Part shown: positions 46,599 to 55,881 of the stretch, piece after piece
How positions within the stretch are numbered: position 1 is the stretch's first letter
Layout: every line of letters begins with the position of its first letter
DNA from: Candidatus Promineofilum glycogenicum
GTDB lineage: Bacteria > Chloroflexota > Anaerolineae > Promineifilales > Promineifilaceae
Reading direction: 5' to 3'
NCBI GenBank assembly: GCA_016707605.1
Contig: JADJHJ010000003.1
Coordinates: 558,001 to 622,000 of the forward strand
DNA: 64,000 bases
Made by a program: the position numbers and the translations under genes
The notes under the pieces: model-generated
What the model saw: only the letters and a program-made list of their open reading frames with translations
Database searches by the model: none
What the model was told of the DNA's origin: nothing

Positions 46599-48100
46599 AT
46601 CTTCGCGCCTGATAATTGGGCGCTTCCTTGGTGACGAGCACGCCGTGGGGGTGGCTTTCGAGCAGGCCGGCGTTGCTGATGCGCACGAAGCGGGCCTTGG
46701 CGCGCAACTCGGCCAGGTCGGCCGCGCCGACGTAGCCCATGCCGGAGCGCACGCCGCCCATCATCTGATAGACCACGTCGCGCAACTGGCCGCGGAAGGG
46801 AACCTGCCCCTCGACGCCCTCCGGCACCAGCTTGTCGCGCACCTGGCCGCCGGCCGGGCCGGCGTTGCCACCGGCGATACCGCTGCCATAGCGGTCGGCC
46901 CCGTAGCCCTGCATCGCGCCCATGCTGCCCATGCCGCGATAGACCTTGTAGCGCCGCCCTTCGTAGAGGATGATCTCGCCCGGGCTTTCCTCCAGCCCGG
47001 CCAGCAGCGAGCCGAGCATGACCGCGTCGGCCCCGGCGGCCAGCGCCTTGACGATGTCGCCGCTGTACTTGACGCCGCCGTCGGCGATGATCGGCACGCC
47101 CAACTCGCGGCCGGCGGCGGCCACGGCGGCGATGGCCGAGATTTGCGGCACGCCCGCCCCGGCCACGATGCGCGTCGTGCAGATCGACCCCGCGCCGATG
47201 CCGACCTTGATCGCCCCGGCCCCGGCCTCGACCAGCGCCCGCGCCCCGGCCCCGTCCACGACGTTGCCGGCCATGATCGGCAGACGCGGGTGGCGGCGGC
47301 GGGCGGCGCGGATGGTGTCGAGCACGGCGCGGGTGTGGCCGTGGGCGGTGTCGATGGCCGCCACGTCCACGCCGGCTTCCACCAGGCAGTCGAGCCGCTC
47401 CAGCGCCTTGTCGCCCACGCCCAGGGCCGCGGCGCACAGCAGCCGGCCGCGCTCGTCCACCGCCCCGGCGGGGTAGTCGATCTTCTTGAGGATGTCCTTG
47501 ACCGTGATCAGCCCCTTCAGCCGCCCCTCGCGGTCGACCAGGGGCAGCTTCTCGATGCGGTGGCGGTGGAGGATGGCCTTGGCCTCCTCCAGGCTCGTGC
47601 CGACGGGGGCAGTGATCAGGCTATCGCTGGTCATGAAGTCGGCGATGGGCTGTGGCCCGGGTTCCACAAAGCGCGTGTCGCGGTTGGTCAGGATGCCGAC
47701 GAGGCGGCCGTCGTTCGTCGGTGATGGGAATGCCGGAGATGTGGTAGCGGCTCATCAGCGCTTCGGCCGCGGCCAGCGTGTCGTCGGGCCGCAGCGTCAG
47801 CGGATCGACGATCATGCCCGACTCGGAGCGCTTGACCTTGTCCACTTCCTCGGCCTGCTCTTCGGGCGTCAGGTTGCGGTGGATGACGCCGATGCCGCCC
47901 AACCGGGCCAGAGCGATGGCCAGCGGCGCTTCGGTGACGGTGTCCATCGCCGCCGAGATGACGGGAATGCTGAGGTGAATGTCGCCGATGAGGCGGGTAC
48001 GCAGATCGGTCGTCGCCGGCAGCACGTCCGAGTAGCCCGGCGCCAGTAACACGTCATCAAACGTCAGCGCCAGATCGCCATATTCGTCCGCGAATTGCAT
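46597..48100 (-). CDS. guaB: IMP dehydrogenase, frameshifted
   Basis: About 500 residues; NAD-dependent oxidation of IMP to XMP, committed step of GMP synthesis. Parts: TFDDVLLAPGYSDVLP, two CBS domains in the middle (from ESGMIVDPLTLRPDDTLAAA to GLITVKDILKKIDYP), the catalytic Cys in GIGAGSICTTRIVAGAG, and GGVKYSGDIVKALAAGADAV. The frame breaks inside the first CBS domain at about 47715-47722 (one extra base). The gene is essential in most bacteria, so a sequence error is likely. GAGGAG precedes ATG 48100. The last codons run into the TTAGGG repeat. Confidence 0.92.
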
Positions 48101-48129
48101 CGGTTGCTCTCCTCACCATCGGGTAAAAG

Positions 48130-48172
48130 GGCAGGGGAGCAGGTGTAATCTCATTACACCTGCTCCCCTGCC
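48130..48172. repeat. 20-bp perfect inverted repeat between lgt and guaB
   Basis: Arms 48130-48149 and 48153-48172 (GGCAGGGGAGCAGGTGTAAT and its exact inverse) around CTC. A different family from the other repeats; it could attenuate or end lgt transcription. Confidence 0.8.
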
Positions 48173-48194
48173 GCTCTAATAAGCTAACCTCGTG

Positions 48195-49082
48195 TTACTG
48201 ACTCCGACGAGGCTTCGGCTTCACCGGCCGACGGCGGCGACGGCTGAAAATCTCCGGCGCGCGGTTGTTGCGCTTGAAGATGACCCACAGGCCGCCCAGC
48301 ACCAGGGCCACGGCCATCAGGAAGGAGTAGGTGATGGGCGAATCGCCGATGGTCACCTGGTCAGGCCGGAAGAACTCCAGCACGGCCCGCCCGGCCCCCC
48401 ACCAGATGAGGAACAGGCCGAAGAGCGTGCCCGGCCGCCACTTGTCGCGGTTGCGGCTGTTGAGCGCCACCAGGACGATGAAGCCCAGCAGCAGCCAGAT
48501 CGACTCGTAGAGGAAGGTCGGGTGGAAGCGCGTGTCCAGCGGGAACTGGGTCAGGTCGGAGTATTGCGCCAGGCGGTGGTCGGCGTCGATGAGGATGCCC
48601 CACGGCCGCGTCGTCGGCGGGCCATACAGCTCCTGGTTGATGAAGTTGCCCCAGCGGCCGATGGCCTGGGCGATGAGCACCGCCGGGCCGGCCACGTCGG
48701 CGTAGTGCCAGAAGTTGAGGCCGCGCCAGCGAATGAACAGCCAGCCGACAAAGGCCGCGCCGATGAAGCCGCCCAGAATGTTGATGCCGCCGGAACGGAT
48801 GTTGATCAGGTCCAGGAACGTCTGGAACTGAGCGCCGCGTCCGGCGAACGCCTCCAGCGTGACGTAGGTCAGCCGGGCGAAGGCGTAGCCGCTGAAGATG
48901 ACCAGGATCAGGCCGTTGAAGAACTCGTCAACGTTCTGATTGCGCTTGGCGATCTCGCGCGCACCCCACCAGACGCCGATGGCGATGCCCAGCGTCACGA
49001 GGATGCCATACCAGTAAATCGGGAACCCGTCGCCGATGGGAATAGTGAAGGCGACCGGGTCAATCTGAATACCGTCTAACAT
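48195..49082 (-). CDS. lgt: Prolipoprotein diacylglyceryl transferase
   Basis: 295 residues, seven helices. Moves diacylglyceryl from phosphatidylglycerol to the lipobox Cys of prolipoproteins. Signature AQAIGRWGNFINQELYG; also YWYGILVTLGIAIGVWWGAR and RFHPTFLYESIWLL. It ends in a basic tail (RRRRRPVKPKPRRSQ). This enzyme would process the lipoproteins encoded near 9, 57 and 62 kb. Confidence 0.93.
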   Translation of the reverse strand: MLDGIQIDPVAFTIPIGDGFPIYWYGILVTLGIAIGVWWGAREIAKRNQNVDEFFNGLILVIFSGYAFARLTYVTLEAFAGRGAQFQTFLDLINIRSGGINILGGFIGAAFVGWLFIRWRGLNFWHYADVAGPAVLIAQAIGRWGNFINQELYGPPTTRPWGILIDADHRLAQYSDLTQFPLDTRFHPTFLYESIWLLLGFIVLVALNSRNRDKWRPGTLFGLFLIWWGAGRAVLEFFRPDQVTIGDSPITYSFLMAVALVLGGLWVIFKRNNRAPEIFSRRRRRPVKPKPRRSQ

Positions 49083-49113
49083 GTCTCACCCATTGAACCG
49101 AGAAGATAGTGAA

Positions 49114-50730
49114 TTATTCCAGATAGCCCAAGCCGCGCAACCGCTGTTGCAGCAACTCGTCGCTGTCCAGGTCGACCGCCGCGCCGGCCGGCTGGGCGTC
49201 GCGCTCGCGGGCCACGCGCTGGGCCATCTGGCCGAGGGCGCGATCCAGCGCGGCGACGGTCGCCGGCCGTTGCGCCAGCAGGTTGGCCTGTTCTTGCGGG
49301 TCGGCGGCCAGGTCGAATAGCTCGTCGGGCGTGTCATCGACGTGGATAAGCTTCAGCGGCGCGGCCGACGGCGCGTCGGCGCTGGCCGGGCGCACGACGG
49401 CGCGCCGGTTGGACAGGCAGCGGAAGTCGCGCAGCAGGTCGGGCTGGCGGCTCTCGATGGCCTTGACGAAGTTGAGGGGCGGGTAGACCTCGCTGAAGGC
49501 CGTGGCCTGCTCCGGGTCACGGCCGTTCAGTGTGTGGCGCAGCGACAGGCGGCGGACGTTGGGCGCGTCGTCGGCCAGCACCTCGTCAACGACCGCGGCC
49601 AGCTCCGGCGTCGGCGCGGCGGCGTCGAGCAGGGTGTGGAAGATGCGGCGGGTGCTGACCGGCGTGGCGACGCGCGTCTCGGCCGCCAGCCGCGCCGGCC
49701 AGTGGGCGATGAGCGGCACGTGGACCAGCTCCTCGTAGGCGACGAAGGCGTGGCCGAAGTAGCCGTGGTCGCCCAGGCCGTCGCCGTGGTCGGCGACGAT
49801 GATCGTCAGCGTGTCGCGGGCGTGGTTGCGCCGCGCCAGCCCGTCGAACAGGCGGCCCAGGTAGTCGTCCTGATAGGCCACCTCGGCGTCGTAGATGTCG
49901 TTGAGCACCCGCGACTCCAGTTCGCCCAGTGGCTCGGCCAGCGGCGCGGCCCAGCGGTACGCCTCGCGGTTCCAGGTGCGCAGGATGGTGCGCGCCTCCT
50001 TGCTGTCGCGGAAGTAGGGCGCGACGCGGTCGATGAACTCGCCCGGCGGCCAGAAGGGCAGGTGGGTCTCCATCAGGTTGAGGAAGAGGAAGAGCGGCCG
50101 GTCGCTCTCGGCCGTTTCGCGCTCCTCCAGAAAGGTCACCACGTCATCGACCGAGCGTTCGTTCTGCCCCTTGAAGTTGGCCATCTTCGACCACAACGGG
50201 GTCAGGAAGGCGTGGAGGGAGACGCGGAAGGCCAGGTCGGATTGGCCAAAGAAGTTCTGGATAGGATAGGAGATGCGGCGCAGGAACTGGGTGTAGGCCT
50301 CGGCGACGCGGTTCATGGGCCAGGGCCACGGGTTGGAGTTGCGCGGCAGGCTGGGGAAGGCCCCGCCGTAGTTGTAAAACGCGCCAAAGCCGCGCTTGAA
50401 GCCGTTGTTGAGTACGCCCACCAGCGGGTTGTTACAGAAGCCGACCGTCTCGTAGCCCAGTTGGCGCAACACCTGGGCCAGGTGGGGCCGGCCGCTGCCG
50501 ATGCTGTGCGACGACTGGGTGACGCCGTGGGCTGTGGGGTAGAGGCCGGTGAAGAGCGAGGCGTGGCTGGGGATGGTCCACTGGGCGGGCGAGACGGCCT
50601 GCTCGAACAGCGCCCCGCCGGCGGCAAAGCGGTCGAGGTTGGGGGTGATCGGCCGCGTGTGGCCGTAGCAGCCCAGCCGGTCGGCCCGCTGTGTGTCCAG
50701 AACGATCAAAATGATATCGGGCGAATTCAT
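49114..50730 (-). CDS. Sulfatase/alkaline-phosphatase-fold hydrolase
   Basis: 538 residues. N-terminal metal site ILIVLDTQRADRLGCYG, HSIGSGRPHLAQVLRQLGYE, and a second metal site IIVADHGDGLGDHGYFGHAF. In sulfatases the catalytic formylglycine comes from Cys or Ser in CxPSR; here the aligned segment is QWTIPSHASL with Thr at position 52. So classical sulfatase activity is unlikely; phosphodiesterase, phosphatase or phosphotransferase activity with a Thr nucleophile is possible. No signal peptide. Start ATG 50730. Confidence 0.82.
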   Translation of the reverse strand: MNSPDIILIVLDTQRADRLGCYGHTRPITPNLDRFAAGGALFEQAVSPAQWTIPSHASLFTGLYPTAHGVTQSSHSIGSGRPHLAQVLRQLGYETVGFCNNPLVGVLNNGFKRGFGAFYNYGGAFPSLPRNSNPWPWPMNRVAEAYTQFLRRISYPIQNFFGQSDLAFRVSLHAFLTPLWSKMANFKGQNERSVDDVVTFLEERETAESDRPLFLFLNLMETHLPFWPPGEFIDRVAPYFRDSKEARTILRTWNREAYRWAAPLAEPLGELESRVLNDIYDAEVAYQDDYLGRLFDGLARRNHARDTLTIIVADHGDGLGDHGYFGHAFVAYEELVHVPLIAHWPARLAAETRVATPVSTRRIFHTLLDAAAPTPELAAVVDEVLADDAPNVRRLSLRHTLNGRDPEQATAFSEVYPPLNFVKAIESRQPDLLRDFRCLSNRRAVVRPASADAPSAAPLKLIHVDDTPDELFDLAADPQEQANLLAQRPATVAALDRALGQMAQRVARERDAQPAGAAVDLDSDELLQQRLRGLGYLE

Positions 50731-50739
50731 CAGGCTTTT

Positions 50740-50917
50740 TCTAACCACAGATTACACAGATTACACAGATTTAAGAATTGCGATCCGCAGATTGGGCAGA
50801 TTGGGCAGATTTTAAGAAGAGATCGATTTGCTTCTGAAAATCTGCCTAATCTGCTCAATCTGCGGATGATACCTCTTCAATCTGTGAAATCTGTGAAATC
50901 TGTGGTTCCTATTTCTT
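50740..50917. repeat. Largest AATCTGTGG-type element: nested inverted repeat
   Basis: Outer arms AACCACAGATTACACAGATT / AATCTGTGAAATCTGTGGTT; inner arms ATCCGCAGATTGGGCAGATT / TCTGCTCAATCTGCGGAT. Nearly 180 bp, filling the gap between two genes. Confidence 0.9.
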
Positions 50918-50923
50918 TTCTAA

Positions 50924-53464
50924 TCAGGAACGCAGCCAGGCCATGATGTTGTTCAGCAGTTGCGCGCTATTGGCTTCGCTCAGCCCGGCCAGCGGGGCCA
51001 GCAGGAAGATGGTGCGCTGGTCGTTGGCGGCCACTTCGCCGCCGCCGACGACCGCGCCGGCCTCGTCCTCGTTCGGGCCACGGGTCAGGAAGACGTAGTC
51101 GCTCGCCCCCGCGTCGGCGTCGGCGGGCACGGCCACGGGGTAGCTCTGGTCGAACTCCAGCGGCTGGCCGTCGCTGAACCCCTCGCTCAGCACCGGGTCG
51201 TTGGTAGCGATGCGCGCCGCGCCCAGGGGGGCCGTCTCGACCGCGCCCAGCACGGCCGGGGATAAGCCGCTGATAAGCAGGTCGCCGCCGGCATCGACGT
51301 AAGCCAGGATGATCCCTAACTCCGCCGCCGGCGGGCCGGCCTCGTCGCGATAGTCGCCCGACTCCCAGATGAACACGTCAATGCCCTGCAAGGCGCTTTC
51401 GGACAGCGGGCCGTCGTCGGCCGCCGACCAGGTCGTGACCTCATATGCTCCGGCCAGCAACTCACCCAGCCGCGCCGCGCTGGTGAAGCCGTCGGTCAGC
51501 GGCTCGCCGTCGTCGTCGGCGAAGATAAACACGCGGTTGCCGCCGGTCTGCGGCTCGTCGTCCTGCGCCGGTTCGCCGGCGGCCACGGCCAGCTCATAGT
51601 TGCCGCCGTCGTTGAAGAAGTCGCGGACGACGATACGATACGCGCCGTCGTCGGGAATCTCGATGCCGCGCAACTCCTCGACCCCACCGGCAAAGGCTGA
51701 GTCGGTGTTGGCCATCAGCGTCCCGTTAGGGTTATAGAGTTCTACGACCGCGTCCAGGTCGGTGTCGGCATCGACAGTGATGTCAATCGTTGCCGGGCCG
51801 CCGGCAAACGTCCAGGCGTGGGCCTCGTCGTCGGCCAGTTCGGCGCTTTTCGTCTCGCCCAGCTCGATCTCGCCCTGATCGACCGGCTCGCCGGCCGGCT
51901 GCTGGCCGTTCTCGGGCCGGTCAGGCTCATCGTCATCGTCTGGTTGCGCCGGCGGCGCGTCGGCCGGGCCGCTGGTGACGAGTTCGTACTCGACCGGCTC
52001 GTCGCTGATGCCGGTTGGGCAGAGGGCCAGGTTGTCTTGTAGCAGGCAGCCGGAGAGGTCGGCCCCCGTCCCCCCCGCCGCGCCGCGCAGCCGGGCCACG
52101 GCGCTCTCCAACCCGTCGCCGCTGGCGGCCAGGACGACGACCTGCTGCCGCTGGCCCTCTTCGGCCAGCAGAATGAGCGCCGTGCCGGCCATGGCCACGT
52201 CGCCCAGAGGGGATTTGACGAGGCGGACGGCGTTGGCCGGCGGCGTGGCGCCGGTGTTGGCGGGGACGGCCGGGGTAATGGTCAGGTCAATACCGGCCGC
52301 GTCCAGTAGATCGGCCACATCGTCGGCCCGGTTGTACAGCCCCAGGGTGAGCGTATCGCGGTCGCCGGCCGGCTCGTCGGCCAGGGCCAGCGACAGCCCG
52401 GCGTCGCGGAAGGCGGCTTGCAGGGCGATGACGTCGTCGAAGGCGTCCGGCCCCAGGTCGGGGTCTTCGCTATAGGTCAGTTCAACGGGCGAGTCGAGGA
52501 AGTACGGGAAGCCGGCCAGCCCGCCGTCGGTCGCGCCGCCGGCCAGAAAGTCGGCCACGCGCGCGGCGAAAGCGCCGTTGTCGTAGACGGTGTTGTACGG
52601 CTCCAACAGGAAGTGGACGTCGCCGACGGCCAGCACCTGCCCGGCGTCGCTTTCGGCCGGGCTGAGCGCGGCCAGGGTCAGCCCACCGGGCCGGTCGGTG
52701 GCCGACGACCAGGTATCCTCGTCGGCCGACAGCAGCGGCGCGGCCGTCGGCCCCAGTTGCAGCGAGTGGCTGCTGTAGAGCGCCAGTTGCGCCAGACCGT
52801 CGGTCAGCGCACCCTCGCCCAGGCCGCTCTCATCTAGCAGGATGTTGCGGAAGTTGCCCTCGTTGGCCACGGTGTTGTAGAGGTAGTCGCCGCGGAAGGT
52901 GATGTCGAAGGCGTTGGCCAGGTCGTTCAGCGGCACCTGGGCCGTCTCGATGACCGGCAGGGCGAAGATGTCGGTCTCATCGAACTCGACGTTGTAGCGC
53001 GTCGGATCGCCCACCAGCAGGACGCGACCGCCGCGGGCGACGAAATCGCGCACCGCCTGGGCGTCGGCCGCCGCGTAGCCACGCACCGGGGCGATGACCA
53101 CCAGCGCGGCCGCCGGGGGCAGCGCGCCGGCCAACTCCCCCTCGGTCAGCGGCCGGAGTTCCAGCCCGCGCGCCGCCAGCAGACCGTCGAGCGTGGCCAG
53201 CTCCTCGCGGGTGAACTGGTTGCCGTGGGCCTGGTCGAGAATGACGATGCCCGTGGCCGTGGCGCTGGCGGTGCGGCTAATGGCCGGCGCGTCCTCGAAC
53301 TCGCCGGCCGCCGGGGTGGGCACGGCGGCGATGTCGGCCCCGGTGTAGGCCGGCGGCGTGGGCGGCGCGTCGGCCAGGGGGCGGTAGTATTGGAAGGTGC
53401 GCACCACCAGCGGCGCGGCCAGTAGCGCCAGGAAGATGACGACGGTGAGGGCGGCTTTTCGCAT
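50924..53464 (-). CDS. DUF4350-type extracytoplasmic protein with pre-peptidase C-terminal domain
   Basis: 846 residues. An N-terminal signal anchor (KAALTVVIFLALLAAPLVVR) precedes a DUF4350/GATase-like region (GIVILDQAHGNQFTREELAT, VRDFVARGGRVLLVGDPTRY). A repeat of similar topology follows, then an acidic linker (PAQPDDDDEPDRPENG), a pre-peptidase C-terminal beta domain (WTFAGGPATIDITVDADTDL, DGAYRIVVRDFFNDGGNYEL), and a last GATase-like domain (GIDVFIWESGDYRDEAG, YVDAGGDLLISGLSPAVLG). No catalytic residues recognised. ATG 53464 has AGGAG 4 nt upstream. It follows sppA by 35 bp, probably one operon. Confidence 0.7.
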   Translation of the reverse strand: MRKAALTVVIFLALLAAPLVVRTFQYYRPLADAPPTPPAYTGADIAAVPTPAAGEFEDAPAISRTASATATGIVILDQAHGNQFTREELATLDGLLAARGLELRPLTEGELAGALPPAAALVVIAPVRGYAAADAQAVRDFVARGGRVLLVGDPTRYNVEFDETDIFALPVIETAQVPLNDLANAFDITFRGDYLYNTVANEGNFRNILLDESGLGEGALTDGLAQLALYSSHSLQLGPTAAPLLSADEDTWSSATDRPGGLTLAALSPAESDAGQVLAVGDVHFLLEPYNTVYDNGAFAARVADFLAGGATDGGLAGFPYFLDSPVELTYSEDPDLGPDAFDDVIALQAAFRDAGLSLALADEPAGDRDTLTLGLYNRADDVADLLDAAGIDLTITPAVPANTGATPPANAVRLVKSPLGDVAMAGTALILLAEEGQRQQVVVLAASGDGLESAVARLRGAAGGTGADLSGCLLQDNLALCPTGISDEPVEYELVTSGPADAPPAQPDDDDEPDRPENGQQPAGEPVDQGEIELGETKSAELADDEAHAWTFAGGPATIDITVDADTDLDAVVELYNPNGTLMANTDSAFAGGVEELRGIEIPDDGAYRIVVRDFFNDGGNYELAVAAGEPAQDDEPQTGGNRVFIFADDDGEPLTDGFTSAARLGELLAGAYEVTTWSAADDGPLSESALQGIDVFIWESGDYRDEAGPPAAELGIILAYVDAGGDLLISGLSPAVLGAVETAPLGAARIATNDPVLSEGFSDGQPLEFDQSYPVAVPADADAGASDYVFLTRGPNEDEAGAVVGGGEVAANDQRTIFLLAPLAGLSEANSAQLLNNIMAWLRS

Positions 53465-53499
53465 ATTGCTCCTGTGGGCGGACTCTGGCGGGCAATCGG

Positions 53500-54381
53500 T
53501 CAGCGCCCCGCGCTCGGCTCGACGTAGCGATAGTAGAGGCCGGGGGCCAGGTTCGTTGGCGCGGCCCACAGGCGCGCCTCGTCAATGGGCTGCGGCTGGT
53601 AGCGGACTTCAGCCAGGGGGATGAAGTCGGTGTCGAAGGTCAGCGGGTAAAGCTCCACCGTCTCGAAGTCGCGCAGGCCGGCCAGTTCGGCCGCCCGCCG
53701 CAGCGCCGCCTCGCTGGAGGCCAGGCCGTCGATGAGGCCGAACTCCATCGCCTGGACACCGGTGTAGACCTCGGCCCGCGACAGCGTTTGGGGGTCGATG
53801 GTCAGGCGGTCGCCGCGGCCGACCTGCACCGCGTCTAGAAAGGCCAGCTTGGCGCGCTCGATCTGGCGCACGTAGCCGTCGCGCGTGCCGCCGAACGCCT
53901 TGTAGGGGCCGGTCGTCAGCAGGTCTTCTTCGATGAACACGTCGCCGGGCAACGAGGCGATGACGCCGACGCTGCCGACGGCCGAGGTGGGCTTGGCGTA
54001 GATCTCGTTGGCCGCGGCGGCCATGTAGTACGCGCCGCTGGCCGCCACCAGGTCAATCGAGGCGACGACAGGCAGTTCGCGGCGCGTGTCCAGCACGTCG
54101 AGGAACAGCTCCTCGCTGAAGGCGGCCGAGCCGCCGGGGCTGTTGATGATGACGACGACGGCCTGGATGGCCGGGTTCTCGCGGGCGACACGCAACTGCT
54201 CGGCGATCTCGTAGGTGCTCAGGCTGCCGATGTCGTAGCTCAGGCGCACGACGCCGATCTGCGGCCGGGGCAACAGGCGGTTGGCCAGGAAGACGCCGAT
54301 GACCAGCGGCACGAGGATGATCAGCAGGACGGTCAGCGCCGTCCGCAACGGTGAATAGGTGGGGTCGTCATGTTCGTCCAT
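53500..54381 (-). CDS. sppA: Signal peptide peptidase SppA (S49)
   Basis: 293 residues; short SppA type that degrades cleaved signal peptides in the membrane. One N-terminal helix (TALTVLLIILVPLVIGVFLA). Ser115 in LVAASGAYYMA and Lys161 in TGPYKAFGG form the Ser-Lys dyad; VVVIINSPGGSAAFSEELFL supplies the oxyanion loop. ATG 54381 gives the expected anchor. It is divergent from recF. Confidence 0.9.
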   Translation of the reverse strand: MDEHDDPTYSPLRTALTVLLIILVPLVIGVFLANRLLPRPQIGVVRLSYDIGSLSTYEIAEQLRVARENPAIQAVVVIINSPGGSAAFSEELFLDVLDTRRELPVVASIDLVAASGAYYMAAAANEIYAKPTSAVGSVGVIASLPGDVFIEEDLLTTGPYKAFGGTRDGYVRQIERAKLAFLDAVQVGRGDRLTIDPQTLSRAEVYTGVQAMEFGLIDGLASSEAALRRAAELAGLRDFETVELYPLTFDTDFIPLAEVRYQPQPIDEARLWAAPTNLAPGLYYRYVEPSAGR

Positions 54382-54481
54382 AAGGCAGTCGAACTCCCGC
54401 CGCGGCGACAACGGCCGGCCGCAGCCTGGTTGAGAATAACACGCGGGCCGGGCCGCCGCAAACGGTCTAAGGCCAGGGCTT

Positions 54482-54508
54482 ACTGCAACACCTGTCAGGT
54501 GTTGCAGT
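54482..54508. repeat. CAACACCTG palindrome upstream of recF
   Basis: ACTGCAACACCTG-T-CAGGTGTTGCAGT, 13-bp perfect arms with a single-base centre. It ends 7 bp before the recF -35 box, so it may be an operator, though the motif looks like a dispersed palindrome. Confidence 0.75.
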
Positions 54509-54515
54509 TGCATGC

Positions 54516-54544
54516 TTGTCAATCGGCCCGATTCGTCCTATCTT
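54516..54544 (+). promoter_or_regulatory. Promoter of recF (leaderless)
   Basis: TTGTCA (54516-54521), 17-bp spacer, TATCTT (54539-54544), ending 7 nt before ATG 54552. Confidence 0.6.
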
Positions 54545-54551
54545 TGCGCCC

Positions 54552-55814
54552 ATGCAGGTGCGCCGGCTATCGCTGACCAACTTCCGCAACTACGCCCGAC
54601 TGGAGCTTGACCTGCCGGGCGGCGTCGTGCTGCTCCACGGCGACAACGCCCAGGGCAAGACGAATCTGTTGGAGGCGATCTACTTTCTGGCCACGACGCG
54701 CTCGCCCCACGCCAGCCAGGATCAGCAACTCATCAATTGGGACGCGATGCAGACGGATGACCCGGTGGTCGTCGGCCGTCTGGTGGCCGACGTGCTGCGC
54801 CCCGACGGCCCGCGCCACCTGGAGATGCGGCTCATCGTCGAGGAGCGCGGCGCATGGGCGCTGAACGGCCAGGGGAGCTTCCGGCGCGAGGCGCTGGTCA
54901 ATCGCGGCAAGGTGCGGCTGATGGACCTGCTGGGCCACCTGCGCGTGGTGCTCTTTCTGCCGGAAGACGTTGACCTGGCCACCGGGCCGCCGGCCAACCG
55001 CCGCCGCTACCTCAACATCACCCTCTGCCAGGTGGACGCCGACTACTGCCGCAACCTGTCCACCTACAACAAGGTGCTGGAGCAGCGCAATGCCCTGCTG
55101 CGGCGCATGGCCGAGGGGCAGACGCGGGGCGCGGCCGACGTGCTGCAAATCCTGACCGAGAAGCTCATCGAGCCGGGCAGCCGCGTGCTGCAACGGCGGG
55201 CCGTCTTTGTCACCGAGATGGCGCGGCTGGCCCAGGACATCTACTTCCAGGACCTCATCGGCGGCAAGGAGTCGCTGCGCCTCGGCTATCTGCCCGGCTG
55301 GGCGGCCAACGGCCGCCAGGGGGACGCCGGCCGCGCCAACTCCGATCAACTGCTGCGCGATGGTGACTGGTTACAGGCCAATGCCACCCCGGCGGCCATC
55401 GCCGAGCGCTTCGCCGCCGAGTTGGCCGCGGCGCGTCCGGCCGACCTGGCCCGCGGCGCGTCGACCGTTGGCCCCCACCGCGACGACTGGGCCATCGTCG
55501 TCAACGGCAAGAACCTGGGGCAGTTCGGCTCGCGCGGCCAGGTGCGCACCGCCATTCTGGCCCTGAAGCTGGCCGAGATCGGCTGGATGAAGGCCACGAC
55601 GAATGATACGCCCATCTTGTTGTTGGACGAGGTCAGCGCCGAGCTTGACCAGCACCGGCGGGCGGCGCTGCTGGCCCACGTCGTCGAACAGGTGCGCGGC
55701 AAGGGCACAGCCCAGGCCATTCTGACCTCGACCGACCCCGGCCTGTTTACGGCCGACTTTCTGGCCGAGGCGACAGTGCTGGCCGTGCGCGAGGGGCGGG
55801 TAAGCAGGGATTAG
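54552..55814 (+). CDS. recF: DNA replication and repair protein RecF
   Basis: 420 residues; SMC-like ATPase that loads RecA at gaps. Walker A GDNAQGKTNLLEAI (residues about 30-43), signature FGSRGQVRTAILALKLAE, Walker B ILLLDEVSAELD, and the DNA-facing NRRRYLNITLCQVD. Length fits the upper end of the family. The last two residues (RD) and the TAG stop lie within the TTAGGG inverted repeat. dnaA, dnaN and gyrB, its usual neighbours, are absent; rsmG is convergent next door. Confidence 0.93.
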   Translation: MQVRRLSLTNFRNYARLELDLPGGVVLLHGDNAQGKTNLLEAIYFLATTRSPHASQDQQLINWDAMQTDDPVVVGRLVADVLRPDGPRHLEMRLIVEERGAWALNGQGSFRREALVNRGKVRLMDLLGHLRVVLFLPEDVDLATGPPANRRRYLNITLCQVDADYCRNLSTYNKVLEQRNALLRRMAEGQTRGAADVLQILTEKLIEPGSRVLQRRAVFVTEMARLAQDIYFQDLIGGKESLRLGYLPGWAANGRQGDAGRANSDQLLRDGDWLQANATPAAIAERFAAELAAARPADLARGASTVGPHRDDWAIVVNGKNLGQFGSRGQVRTAILALKLAEIGWMKATTNDTPILLLDEVSAELDQHRRAALLAHVVEQVRGKGTAQAILTSTDPGLFTADFLAEATVLAVREGRVSRD

Positions 55815-55881
55815 GTGTTAGGGATTAGGGATTAGGGAAGAGCGCTCTTCCCTAATCCCTAATCCCTAACACCTAATCCCT
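55806..55881. repeat. Perfect 76-bp TTAGGG-type palindrome joining the ends of recF and rsmG
   Basis: Arms 55806-55843 and 55844-55881 (38 bp each, starting AGGGATTAGGTGTTAGGGAT) are exact inverses with no loop. The recF stop (55812-55814) and two of the three bases of the rsmG stop (55880-55882) lie inside it. Confidence 0.9.

Noticed and set aside
50740..50917. Regularly repeated AATCTG units as a CRISPR array
   Set aside because: Units are short, arranged as inverted arms, with no unique spacers of constant length and no cas genes.
54482..54508. CAACACCTG palindrome as a rho-independent terminator of sppA or recF
   Set aside because: No gene ends into it on either strand and there is no T-tract; it lies upstream of two divergent genes.
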